Below are positions 24,285-32,033 of a stretch of DNA of 32,654 nucleotides, one piece after another (position 1 is the stretch's first letter; every line of letters starts with the position of its first letter). Origin of the DNA: Lachnospiraceae bacterium (GTDB lineage Bacteria > Bacillota > Clostridia > Lachnospirales > Lachnospiraceae); the NCBI GenBank assembly GCA_022791815.1, contig JAAVZU010000045.1:1-32654 (forward strand). The letters run 5' to 3'. The position numbers and the translations under genes were made by a program. A model generated the notes under the pieces. It did no database searches and was not told the DNA's origin. It saw nothing but the letters and a program-made list of their open reading frames with translations.

Positions 24285-24855
24285 TTACACCTCACACTTT
24301 TTTTCATGCCACAATGTCCAAACACACATAACTATAGCAATTATTAAAACACCTATAGCAGTCCAAACCTCAATTCCAGCAACGCCTGTAATTTGACTTA
24401 ATATACCTCTAATGCTAAATAAATTATCGGTCATTGCAATATTTATAAATAATACAAACATTACAAATACAAGAACTGCCATGCCTAATGATAATATTAC
24501 TGCAATACCAATTATACACATTACATACTGTCCATAGGTTAAATCAAACCAAAAAACATTAACATACTCACAGAAGGTATGGATGGGATTGTTCCAAAAA
24601 ACTCCTGTTCCCAAAGTGCTGTATGCTCCTATAAATATCACCAGATCTATAACAGTCAATATAAAAGCAGATAACAGCAATGCCAGAAATTGTGTACCTA
24701 GCACCTTACGTCCCTTTTGGCTGCTCCATTGAAGTTGCTGCATATTTGCCAAACGGTCACGGGTAACTACAGGTGCCAACAGTACCAGCATACTAAAAAG
24801 AATAAAAGTAATTACCCATCGGCTGTATTCATTATTTATAATTTAAATTTTTCAG
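24285..24855 (-). pseudogene. N-terminally truncated ABC-2-type permease
   Basis: A membrane-protein remnant. Reading back in frame from the first ATG (24791), the code continues as NNEYSRWVITFILFS before a stop at about 24860, so the protein lost its N-terminal half. What remains has a membrane segment, LAPVVTRDRLANMQQLQWSSQKGRKVLGTQ (in parts; a typical cytoplasmic loop of ABC-2 permeases with the charged RDR), then four or five hydrophobic segments and a KKCEV end. Full-length relatives are roughly twice as long. It lies just downstream of an ABC ATPase gene but does not pair with that set, which has two full permeases. It is probably what is left of another transporter after a deletion. 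Confidence 0.7.
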
Positions 24856-24900
24856 AATTTTCAGCAATATTTCTAAATTTATTTTTAAATATATTTTCTT

Positions 24901-25518
24901 CTAAATTATCTCCCCATCTTTCATCTCATATACTTCATCACAAAGGCAATCAATATCATCCTTATAATGTGAAGCAATCAATATAATTCTATCTCTTTTT
25001 TTATATGTAAGAATGATTTCTCGTATTTTTTTTACTGAAGCATCATCAACTGTATTTAAAGGTTCATCCAAAATTAGGATTTTAGGGTCATCCACAATAG
25101 CCATTGCAATCGCAACTTTCTGTTTCATTCCTAATGAGTAATTTTTAACCTTCTTTTTTTCTTTTGGTGATAGTCCCACAAGTTCAAGTGCTTTATTTAT
25201 TTTATTCTTATCCGTCTTTCCCTTGTATGAACTAATGAATTTCAAATTATTGTAGGCAGAATAATATGGTATCAAATTGGGTCTTTCAATTATAAAACCT
25301 ACATTTTTCATAAACCCTTTCTGAACTTCTCCATCAATCCAAATTTCACCAGAAGTCTTATTCATAAGCCCCAGCAGCAACTTAAACAAAACGGTTTTTC
25401 CTGATCCATTCTGACCAACTATCCCATATATTTTCCCAGAGTCAAATTTTAGGCTGATATCCTTCACAAGATACTTTCCATCTACAACTTTACATAAATT
25501 GTTTGTCTCTATCTGCAT
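24901..25518 (-). CDS. ABC exporter ATPase subunit
   Basis: A 205-residue ATPase, with Walker A GQNGSGKT (35-42), a degenerate signature YSLGMKQK (127-134), Walker B LILDEP (148-153) and the switch His in IASHYKDD (184). The YSLGMKQK signature is typical of BcrA/SkfE-like drug and bacteriocin exporters. I chose the ATG at 25518 because the longer frame would overlap the permease gene and adds no conserved sequence; AAAGGA lies 12 nt upstream. It is only slightly shorter than usual and ends at MKDGEII. It forms an operon with the two permease genes upstream. The substrate may be a peptide, given the secreted protein gene at the head of the locus. Confidence 0.9.
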   Translation of the reverse strand: MQIETNNLCKVVDGKYLVKDISLKFDSGKIYGIVGQNGSGKTVLFKLLLGLMNKTSGEIWIDGEVQKGFMKNVGFIIERPNLIPYYSAYNNLKFISSYKGKTDKNKINKALELVGLSPKEKKKVKNYSLGMKQKVAIAMAIVDDPKILILDEPLNTVDDASVKKIREIILTYKKRDRIILIASHYKDDIDCLCDEVYEMKDGEII

Positions 25519-25553
25519 CCTAATAAACATTCCTTTCTTATAGCAAAAGTTTT

Positions 25554-26450
25554 TTATATATCTTTCTTTTTCAAAATTTGATATATTATCACAGATAATG
25601 CTACAAACCACACACCGCCTGTCAATATAGTATCCCTAAACAGTATTACTACATCTTTTTTTATGCCTGCAAAATCGTATATAAAAAATCTTTGCAGTGT
25701 AAAATAACTAAATATTCCAGACAAATCAATTGAGATTCCTACATTATAGAATGTCCATGGACCATAATATTCCAATACTGCAATATTTAAAAGAAGATTA
25801 AGCATTATTGCCAATATTCCATATTGGACACTGTCTTTCTTTGTGCTAAATACAAGTCCAATCATAGCTAATAATATCAATCCCACATAATATTTAAAAA
25901 TAACCATTCCAAAAACCAACAGGCTGTTATATTTTAAAATAGATACAGGAAGATAAATTGTAGTGGACCTTACTAAATAAAAGTCCTGGTCTTTTGCCCA
26001 TATTCTTATGGCATTGTCTGTAAAGCTAAATGATAAATCCAACCCTCCACAGATTCCTATAGTAACAGCCAACAATAAAAATAAACATATAAAAAAAAGT
26101 GAGAATGCCGCTGTCAGCTTTATCATACCCCAATATGCTTTTTTTCGTGATCCATACATTACATATATATTCTTTGTTAGATATTCTTCATACACAACAT
26201 CTGAAACCAGTATTGCAAATGACAGCAAAACCGAATAATATGCTATATGAGGATCGGTAAATACCATCAATAAATACATTAACAGATTCCCCTTCTCTGC
26301 TCCTAAGTTCTGATAATCAAAATGTATTGCATTAAGTGCATAATACAATGTACTTACTTGTAAAACGATACATAAAGCCAACTTCATAAAAAAATCTGGT
26401 CTCACTATTTTTGATTTTATCACGTTTATTGTACAAACTTTATTTTCCAT
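25554..26450 (-). CDS. ABC transporter membrane subunit 2
   Basis: A membrane protein of 298 residues with six or more hydrophobic segments and few conserved motifs, as is usual for ABC-2-type permeases. One loop carries VVYEEYLTKNIYVMYGSRKKAYWG, in two parts, resembling the ATPase-contact helix of this class. GGAG lies 5 nt before the ATG at 26450. An ATG seven codons earlier (26471) overlaps the stop of the upstream permease by one base and has GAGG upstream, so it is a real alternative. It ends 35 bp before the ATPase start. I recognise the class but not the family. Confidence 0.75.
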   Translation of the reverse strand: MENKVCTINVIKSKIVRPDFFMKLALCIVLQVSTLYYALNAIHFDYQNLGAEKGNLLMYLLMVFTDPHIAYYSVLLSFAILVSDVVYEEYLTKNIYVMYGSRKKAYWGMIKLTAAFSLFFICLFLLLAVTIGICGGLDLSFSFTDNAIRIWAKDQDFYLVRSTTIYLPVSILKYNSLLVFGMVIFKYYVGLILLAMIGLVFSTKKDSVQYGILAIMLNLLLNIAVLEYYGPWTFYNVGISIDLSGIFSYFTLQRFFIYDFAGIKKDVVILFRDTILTGGVWFVALSVIIYQILKKKDI

Positions 26451-26470
26451 TTTTTCTCCAAATAGTAACA

Positions 26471-27265
26471 TTATCTTTTTTCCTCAATGTTGATTGTATA
26501 GCTGATTACTAACAAAATGCTAATTAACAGAATCCACCATACAAAATAATAAACAGAGTAAATAAAAGGTTTATCATCCATACAAACATCTACATCACCC
26601 AATATTATATTAGTCAGCGTTATTTTCTGTCCAAATATCTGTCTTAGTATTTTAAATATAATATAAGGCAGTATACAGATTAATACCCTGTTCTCAACCC
26701 AAATTGAAAGAACATAACTCATTGCAGCACAAACTCCGCCTACAAATGCATAACATACAGCAATAATCAGAACAAATTCAATTGCTGTATTTCCATTAAA
26801 AAATCTGCCAACCAGTGCATCTGTCCTGTCCAGATAATTCCATCCATCCCCCCCTCTTGATAGCAAAAAGTATAACGGCACATATATGAGTATCACAGAT
26901 AAAAGATTATATAACATCCCACCAATGACCACAGTAATGTATTTCATTAGATAGTAAATATTATTATGGTTTCTCATACATATCTGATTGTCAATACCAT
27001 TTTTTCTATCATCCATAAAGGAAAAAATATAGACCATAGATGGTACAATCTGCATTAGTACTATCATAAAACTTTTATCCATAGTATCCTGCCATAATTT
27101 AAAAGCAGATGCCTTATAGTGTACTTCAACATAACCATAATCTAATTTAAACCGTAACTCCCAAAACAAACTGCATACTATTACATAAATCACAGTAATT
27201 GCTAAAAGCCATACCATCTTTTTTTCAAAAAACATTCTTTTTAATTCGGTACTTAAAGTTCTCAT
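26471..27265 (-). CDS. ABC transporter membrane subunit 1
   Basis: A 264-residue membrane protein with about six hydrophobic segments. The N-terminus RTLSTELKRMFFEKKMVWLL is typical of ABC-2 permeases (basic amphipathic helix before membrane helix 1). A cytoplasmic loop MDDRKNGIDNQICMRNHNN follows the second helix and would meet the ATPase. Together with the second permease and the ATPase it would form a heterodimeric exporter. Its stop overlaps the next gene by one base if the longer start there is used. AGGAGA lies 13 nt before the ATG. The nearest upstream gene is the small secreted protein at 27450. Confidence 0.75.
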   Translation of the reverse strand: MRTLSTELKRMFFEKKMVWLLAITVIYVIVCSLFWELRFKLDYGYVEVHYKASAFKLWQDTMDKSFMIVLMQIVPSMVYIFSFMDDRKNGIDNQICMRNHNNIYYLMKYITVVIGGMLYNLLSVILIYVPLYFLLSRGGDGWNYLDRTDALVGRFFNGNTAIEFVLIIAVCYAFVGGVCAAMSYVLSIWVENRVLICILPYIIFKILRQIFGQKITLTNIILGDVDVCMDDKPFIYSVYYFVWWILLISILLVISYTINIEEKR

Positions 27266-27421
27266 GCAAAATATACATCTCCTGTAACCACATCTATTTG
27301 TAATTTCCTGTTATTTTATTCCATACAACAAATATTCCATATAACAACAGCTGATAAAATCTTATCTAATCTATATGCCACTTTAAACAGCTTTCTCTTA
27401 TAACTCTTCTTGTCTTTATAT

Positions 27422-27440
27422 ATAAAACTGTTATGATAAT
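27422..27440 (+). repeat. Left arm of a perfect 19-bp inverted repeat
   Basis: ATAAAACTGTTATGATAAT occurs here on the plus strand, 10 bp past the stop codon of the secreted-protein gene, and in reverse orientation at 27852-27870, upstream of the gene. The two arms enclose the whole gene (449 bp outer span). Similarity stops sharply at the arm ends. Confidence 0.85.
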
Positions 27441-27449
27441 TTATGTTAT

Positions 27450-27824
27450 TTAAAAATTATAAACAAAATTATAACCTATTTTCATTGTTCCTCCATTTGT
27501 GCAATCCCTTCTAAATACTGCTTTTATATTTCCTGGAGTAACAGAATAAAATTTAGTATTTTGAGCTTGAAATCTATAACTTGGTGTTATACTTCCTGTA
27601 CCTGTGTTCATAATAAAAACATTTACCTTTGTGCATCCACCTGTATCAGAAATAGTGTTTACATCTACCCTTGCTGTTCCTGTAGTATTATTTCCTATAT
27701 CTGATGAACCTGATAATGCATTACTGATTGTCATACTTTTCCCTATATATCCACTACTGGCAAAAACTGTTGTAGATATTAGCATCGCAGACAAAAATGA
27801 CAAAACTGCTATTTTTTTCTTCAT
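27450..27824 (-). CDS. Small secreted protein of unknown function
   Basis: A 124-residue protein with a clean Sec signal peptide (MKKKIAVLSFLSAMLISTTVFA, in parts; cleavage likely after VFA at 23). The mature part is about 101 residues, rich in Gly, Thr, Ser and Asn, with two Cys (in TGGCTKVNV and RRDCTNGG) that could form a disulfide, and an aromatic end (IGYNFVYNF). TATGGAGG lies before the start. It precedes the two permeases and ATPase on the same strand, although 184 bp away. Secreted bacteriocins of the lactococcin 972 type also pair a Sec-exported peptide with an ABC set and end in aromatic residues, but similarity is too weak to claim membership. It could equally be a surface protein. 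I do not recognise the family. Confidence 0.7.
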   Translation of the reverse strand: MKKKIAVLSFLSAMLISTTVFASSGYIGKSMTISNALSGSSDIGNNTTGTARVDVNTISDTGGCTKVNVFIMNTGTGSITPSYRFQAQNTKFYSVTPGNIKAVFRRDCTNGGTMKIGYNFVYNF

Positions 27825-27851
27825 AAGCTTGTACCTCCATATATGTTTTAT

Positions 27852-27870
27852 ATTATCATAACAGTTTTAT
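27852..27870 (-). repeat. Right arm of a perfect 19-bp inverted repeat
   Basis: The minus strand here reads ATAAAACTGTTATGATAAT, identical to 27422-27440 on the plus strand. It lies 28-46 bp before the secreted-protein start and includes TATGAT, which could be the -10 box of that gene. Confidence 0.85.
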
Positions 27871-28495
27871 TTACCTTAAAATCTTTCAAACTCTTATTTA
27901 ATTACGTTTACAATTGTTACAATGCCTTAAAACAAAAAAACTTCCATCCTTTTTGATATATAATCTATTACTTTAGTTGCTACATTTACATCTGCATCAA
28001 CGTTATTTGGGCAGACTATTTTTCATACAAATTCATATAAAATGGGAATATATTAGAATTACTCTTTATCTTTAGTATAATAATGATAGATTAAATCTTA
28101 ATAAAAAAGAAAAACATTCTTTTTAGTATATAATACATCAAATATTTATCATTTGCAATAAATAAAACCAAACTTTTCTTAAACAAAATTTTAGTTTATC
28201 AATCTGTTTTACCCAAATATTTATATTATTAAATTAATCCTATTTCAACTATACTTTGTATCTATTCAAATTATTTGATATTAAACTGAGATTAGTCATG
28301 TTTAATAGGTCAATTGACGATAATTGCAGACAAGTGACGTTGCCAAGCGGTCTCTAGCCGCGATAGCAGCGGTCTGCAATATAAGTCGTGAATAATTGAG
28401 GTTAAAGTATAAATAGGCAAATTAAAAGTTCGTATGTATTATTCACAGACTCCATAACTGTGTTATTGTTTTTTACCCACTTTTCATTAGTGTTA
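27871..28495. other. Gene-poor AT-rich region
   Basis: No credible coding sequence is visible in about 620 bp. The base composition is extreme (A and T runs), except for the GC-rich foldback at 28323-28380. The part after 28380 is ordinary AT-rich DNA leading to two tiny minus-strand ORFs. Confidence 0.5.
28323..28380. ncRNA. Candidate structured RNA or foldback element
   Basis: A 58-nt GC-rich island in very AT-rich DNA. The outer stem ATTGCAGAC/GTCTGCAAT is a perfect 9 bp. Inside, GCGG can pair with CCGC (28348-28361), or that CCGC with a second GCGG (28369 on), giving two alternative inner folds. No long ORF crosses it. It could be a small RNA, a cis-regulatory leader or the end of a mobile element. 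It matches no RNA family I know. Strand is undecided, because the palindrome folds on both. Confidence 0.4.
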
Positions 28496-28594
28496 TCAAT
28501 AAAATACAAGGTAATAGAAGCCCCTTAAGTCCTTTACTGCCTTACATTTGTTAGGCATTGCTACACTTATTTTCATGATATCTACATGAACCAT
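28496..28594 (-). CDS. Possible 32-residue peptide
   Basis: A tiny ORF preceded by GTGAGGTG 6 nt before its ATG. It encodes 32 residues, beginning MVHVDIMKISVAMPNKCKAV and ending in the aromatic YYLVFY. Just upstream on the same strand is a 26-codon ORF (28605-28685, MYAIDNYIEEKEEKQEISRI onward) with no ribosome site. No family is recognised. They may be the degraded remains of accessory genes. Confidence 0.3.
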   Translation of the reverse strand: MVHVDIMKISVAMPNKCKAVKDLRGFYYLVFY

Positions 28595-28719
28595 GTGAAT
28601 CACCTCACTTTCCTAAAAATCTCTTTATTCGAGAAATTTCTTGCTTTTCTTCTTTTTCCTCAATATAATTATCTATGGCATACATCTAAAGCCAAGTATA
28701 GATGAAGGGATGGTATACT

Positions 28720-28896
28720 ATGACAAATTTACAAAGTAAAATATATTCCCATTTTCAGGAACACAACCAATTTTATTACAACACCAACTCTAAAGAAAAA
28801 ATAAAAGAGATTAATGCAATAAGGGAACTGCAACGAAACAAATATATAACAGTTACTGCACGCTTTATTGATAGTGTGTATGCTAAGGTCTTATAG
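28720..28896 (+). CDS. Hypothetical small protein
   Basis: A 58-residue, basic, mostly helical protein (MTNLQSKIYSHFQEHNQFYY at the start; NAIRELQRNKYITVTARFID near the end). I chose the ATG at 28720, with AAGGG upstream, over an ATG at 28702. No signal peptide or membrane helix is visible. Small proteins of this look occur in accessory regions of Lachnospiraceae genomes, sometimes near mobile elements. The function is unknown. A hairpin follows at 28905. Confidence 0.55.
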   Translation: MTNLQSKIYSHFQEHNQFYYNTNSKEKIKEINAIRELQRNKYITVTARFIDSVYAKVL

Positions 28897-28904
28897 TATC
28901 TCAT

Positions 28905-28938
28905 AGAAGTCAGTTCATCTACCAATGGATTGACTTCT
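28905..28938 (+). terminator. Hairpin downstream of the small protein gene
   Basis: AGAAGTCA and TGACTTCT form a perfect 8-bp stem that extends inward through a mismatch by about five pairs. The U tail is weak. A second inverted repeat (AAAGTCCA/TGGACTTT) follows at about 28975-29017, just before the IS3 remnant. Confidence 0.5.
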
Positions 28939-29032
28939 TAGCTTCCATAAAACTGATTTGCATACAACTTTAAAGTCCAAGTTATTGCTTTGTTACTGTT
29001 CAACTGGACTTTATAAAGGAGATTCTCAAACT

Positions 29033-29333
29033 AAAAAACTTGAAGAAAAAAACAAAGGGATTCTCTTTTTAAATAAAGCAGCGGCATTTTTTGTGAAAGA
29101 AATCAATTAACAGCATATCCATTCATCCAGAAATATGAGGAACAATCTGATGTAATATGACTGTTTAAAAAGTTCAACCTATATCCAAATGCTTACTATA
29201 ATTTTAAGAAAAACAGAAAGGCATCTTAGATGAAAAGTAAAAAATAAAGAATAAAATTTCCCAACTTTGTCATAAGCATGATGGAATAGATTAACGACTT
29301 CATCAGATCATCAAACATCGCTGCAACTTCTTC
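29033..29333 (+). pseudogene. Decayed IS3-family transposase remnant
   Basis: On the plus strand the first part reads KLEEKNKGILFLNKAAAFFV then KEIN and stop. This matches the C-terminus of an IS3 OrfA; the intact element at 31139-32391 has KKAAAFFAKEID. Next comes AYPFIQKYEEQSDVI, a stop, LFKKFNLYPNAYYNFKKNRK and several stops, corresponding to the N-terminus of OrfB (compare YRFIDDNK...RLSISLNCYYNYKKRSK in the intact copy). HDGID then recalls the next conserved block. The upstream part of OrfA and most of OrfB, with the DDE residues, are gone. It is an old related insertion, not a fragment of the intact element, since the sequences differ widely. Confidence 0.8.
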
Positions 29334-29918
29334 CTATTTCAACATGCTATATACACACTCTAATAAAGTCAGTGCAAGAATAATATTAATAGCTCTGTAA
29401 TGCTTTTGATATACTTTCTGTATCAGCACTCCCATTCCAACCCATGTAAGGGTTGCAATCGTTCCAATTGTAGCGATGATAAACTCAAACAAAAGCAAAA
29501 CCCATAAAGAAGCACTATAATCCGTGATATATCCAGTCAATGCCGTTATGCCAAACAAATAGATTTTTACATTGACAAACTGCAACAGAAATCCTTTTAG
29601 AAAAGATGCCGATTTTTCTACCGAATCAGTACTCGGCCTGCTTAACGCAATATGAACTGCCAGCCACAAAATATAGGCAGCACCTATGTATTTCATAATA
29701 CCAAGCACATCTGGCAAAAAGGTACTTACCCCAAATACGAAAATAGCACATATTATCTGCACAACATAATATCCTGCAAAAATCCCCCAAAAAAGTGGTC
29801 TACCTTTTTTATATCCGAAATTTGTTACTGTATTTAATGCCAAAATATTACCTGGTCCTGGTGTAAAAGCATTAATAACAGAATAAATAAAAAAATTACC
29901 CATTACATAACCTGGCAT
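29334..29918 (-). CDS. LysE/RhtB-family amino-acid exporter
   Basis: A 194-residue membrane protein of the LysE/RhtB family, which exports amino acids or related metabolites. Six hydrophobic segments are visible. The family signature lies near the N-terminus as NAFTPGPGNILALNTVTNFG, with a glycine-rich GYKKGRPLFWGI after it. The start at 29918 has a strong AAGGAGG 7 nt upstream; the longer frame to 29936 runs across that site. It is the second gene after the LysR regulator on the same strand (94-bp gap). The palindrome in the gap suggests control by that regulator. The substrate is unknown. Confidence 0.88.
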   Translation of the reverse strand: MPGYVMGNFFIYSVINAFTPGPGNILALNTVTNFGYKKGRPLFWGIFAGYYVVQIICAIFVFGVSTFLPDVLGIMKYIGAAYILWLAVHIALSRPSTDSVEKSASFLKGFLLQFVNVKIYLFGITALTGYITDYSASLWVLLLFEFIIATIGTIATLTWVGMGVLIQKVYQKHYRAINIILALTLLECVYSMLK

Positions 29919-29932
29919 AATAAAGCCTCCTT

Positions 29933-29953
29933 CCATATAGCATTATACTATGG
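29933..29953 (-). promoter_or_regulatory. Possible LysR-responsive promoter of the LysE-type gene
   Basis: An imperfect palindrome with half-sites ATAG and CTAT (ATAG-N7-CTAT, of the T-N11-A type bound by LysR proteins) overlaps a perfect -10 TATAAT on the minus strand. No good -35 box is placed 17 bp upstream, as expected for an activator-dependent promoter. Confidence 0.4.
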
Positions 29954-30012
29954 AAGATTATGAAATAGGTAATACTAAAAATTTATGTTAAAACATAGGC
30001 TGAACTTATATC

Positions 30013-30915
30013 TCATTGATCTTTATACTGTTTCAGAGCTTCAATATAAATTTTCCCCAATTTAGATAATTCTCTATCTTTATTAATAATGTATCCGATA
30101 CACATGACTTCATCTTCATCAAGAGGAACAGAAATAATTGAATCCCCATGCAGATATTTTGGGAAAATACCACTTGAAATAGTGTATCCATCCAGTCCAA
30201 TCATAAAATTAACAATTGCAGCCCTGTCACTGATTTTGATACTCTTTTCCACCACATCATTGCTGAATAATTCTTCTGAAAAATTAGATGATTCATAATT
30301 CCCCTGTACAAAACTGAGTCTTGGATATGGTTTCAAGTCCTCTAATCTGATTTGTTCCTTGTCTGCCAAGGGATGTTCCCGCCTTAAAAATACATGAGGT
30401 GTAGCCGTAAACAACTCATAGAACTCCAGACTATTTTCCTCGAAAACTTTCCTCAGAACATTTTCATTACTTTTACTAAGATAAAGAATACCCAAATCGC
30501 TAAAACGATTTCGCACATCCATAATAATCTGATGTGTCTGGGTTTCATTCAAAATAAATTCATACCGCTCCTGACCAAACTGCTGCACCAGTTCTACAAA
30601 TGCGTTTGCTCCAAAAGTATAGTGCTGTGAGGATACACAAAACCGCTGCTTTGCTGTTACATTATGGATATACTTTGATTCCAGAAGTCCCATCTGCTGT
30701 ACAACCTGCCTTGCATAGCCTAAAAATTCCATACCCTCAGTCGTCAATGCCACACCTGCCCGACAGCGGTTAAAAATCGTAATCTTCGCCTCCCTTTCGA
30801 CATCTTTAATGGCTCCAGAAAGACTTGGCTGAGAAAGATACAGTTCTTTTGCTGCCTCTGTAATAGAACCTTTCTCTGCCACCACAATCATATACTTTAG
30901 CTGTTGTAATGTCAT
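30013..30915 (-). CDS. LysR-family transcriptional regulator
   Basis: A 300-residue regulator. The N-terminal winged helix (1-60) shows TLQQLKYMIVVAEKGSITEA then LYLSQPSLSGAIKDVE and the wing FNRCRAGVALTTEG. The C-terminal ligand-binding domain (about 90-295) has the two-lobe LysR layout. The start at 30915 has GGGAGG upstream; 25 hydrophobic codons before it belong to the upstream untranslated region. It precedes the LysE-type exporter in the same direction, unlike the common divergent layout, and probably controls it in response to the exported compound. Confidence 0.9.
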   Translation of the reverse strand: MTLQQLKYMIVVAEKGSITEAAKELYLSQPSLSGAIKDVEREAKITIFNRCRAGVALTTEGMEFLGYARQVVQQMGLLESKYIHNVTAKQRFCVSSQHYTFGANAFVELVQQFGQERYEFILNETQTHQIIMDVRNRFSDLGILYLSKSNENVLRKVFEENSLEFYELFTATPHVFLRREHPLADKEQIRLEDLKPYPRLSFVQGNYESSNFSEELFSNDVVEKSIKISDRAAIVNFMIGLDGYTISSGIFPKYLHGDSIISVPLDEDEVMCIGYIINKDRELSKLGKIYIEALKQYKDQ

Positions 30916-31031
30916 AAGTACCTCCCTGAACAAATTGCAAATAAATATAAATATTATATACCAGAATACAAATAAATTCCATCTATTCAAAATGCCTGAG
31001 TTTTTATGCCAGAATATGCAGACTCTTCCTT

Positions 31032-31056
31032 TGTTCTGGTCAAGCTTTTTCGTAAC
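31032..31056 (+). repeat. Solo IS end
   Basis: TGTTCTGGTCAAGC followed by TTTTTCGTAAC matches the left end of the IS at 31139 at 23 of 25 positions, in the same orientation, 107 bp before it. No transposase follows between the two. It may be the surviving end of an earlier copy. Confidence 0.7.
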
Positions 31057-31181
31057 GAAAATGACTGATAAATTTCAAATTTGTAGGTAAGGATTTCCGC
31101 TCTTTTGGCATAACAATCCTAAAATGTTTATTTCAATCTGTTCTGGTCAAGCATTTTGGTAACACTTTGTTCGAAAAATAT

Positions 31182-32033
31182 CTACCTATACCGTGCCTCC
31201 ATCGGTGTCAAATAATTATTGTATGAATGTGGCCTTACATAGTTGTAATAATTAATGTAATTCATGGTGGCTTCATCCATAGCTTCTACACTTGAAAAAT
31301 TTGTAACATAATAAAAGCTGTTTTTAAATGTATTATAGAATCTTTCCATAGGTGCATTATCATAAGGGCATCCGGCTTTGCTCATACTTTGGGTAACACC
31401 ATTGCTTTTGCAGAAAGCAGCGAAATCCCAGGATGTGAACTGAGCGCCCTGATCGCTATGAAGAATGATTCCCTTTGGGTAATGTTCCTGTTTCAGTGCT
31501 TTTTGCAGAGTTGATATGGCAAGTTCCGTATTCATATATCTGCTGTTAACAGACGCGATCACTGCTCTGTCATATAGATCAATAATAGTACAATTGTATC
31601 TGAATTTACCATCCGGCTGACGCATATAAGTAAAATCCGTACACCAGACCTTATTTTTCCTGTCAACTGTAAAGTTTTGTTTTAAGAGATCATCAAATAT
31701 TTTGTGCTTATGACATGTTTTGTAACCGGGTTTCTTACGCATGATCATGGCCCGTAATCCAAACATTGTGTTCATATATTTATGAACAGTGGGATTACTT
31801 AATTCATAGCCGTAACGCTTAAGAAAAATGCGCATAGTTCTATAGCCTGTAACACGGTTATTGTTATAGTATACATATTTGATGATCTCAAAAATATGGG
31901 CTAACCATTCCTTATACTCACGCTTTGATCTTTTCTTATAATTATAATAGCAGTTAAGACTTATACTTAAACGCCTGCAAAGCCATCTTAAACCAAACAT
32001 ATTTTTATTATCATCAATAAATCGATATACCAC
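31182..32033 (-). CDS. IS3-family transposase OrfB (DDE catalytic subunit)
   Basis: A 283-residue integrase-like protein. An N-terminal HTH_21 region has RFIDDNKNMFGLRWLCRRLS and NNNRVTGYRTMRIFLKRYG; the retroviral-integrase core carries D133 (WCTDFTY), D194 (LHSDQGAQF) and E230 (APMERFYNT), with the typical 35 residues between the second Asp and the Glu. The listed start is a GTG overlapping the OrfA stop by one base. The natural product is probably an OrfAB fusion made by a -1 frameshift at an A7G run (32065-32072) near the end of orfA, because the -1 frame is open from there into orfB. It looks active. Confidence 0.95.
   Translation of the reverse strand: MVYRFIDDNKNMFGLRWLCRRLSISLNCYYNYKKRSKREYKEWLAHIFEIIKYVYYNNNRVTGYRTMRIFLKRYGYELSNPTVHKYMNTMFGLRAMIMRKKPGYKTCHKHKIFDDLLKQNFTVDRKNKVWCTDFTYMRQPDGKFRYNCTIIDLYDRAVIASVNSRYMNTELAISTLQKALKQEHYPKGIILHSDQGAQFTSWDFAAFCKSNGVTQSMSKAGCPYDNAPMERFYNTFKNSFYYVTNFSSVEAMDEATMNYINYYNYVRPHSYNNYLTPMEARYR

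Noticed and set aside
25519-25611. Longer N-terminus for the ABC ATPase
   Set aside because: It would overlap the permease gene by 58 bp and adds 31 residues with no family similarity; the ATG at 25518 fits the usual start.
30916-30990. Hydrophobic N-terminal extension of the LysR regulator
   Set aside because: LysR proteins start just before the first helix, and GGGAGG lies before the ATG at 30915.
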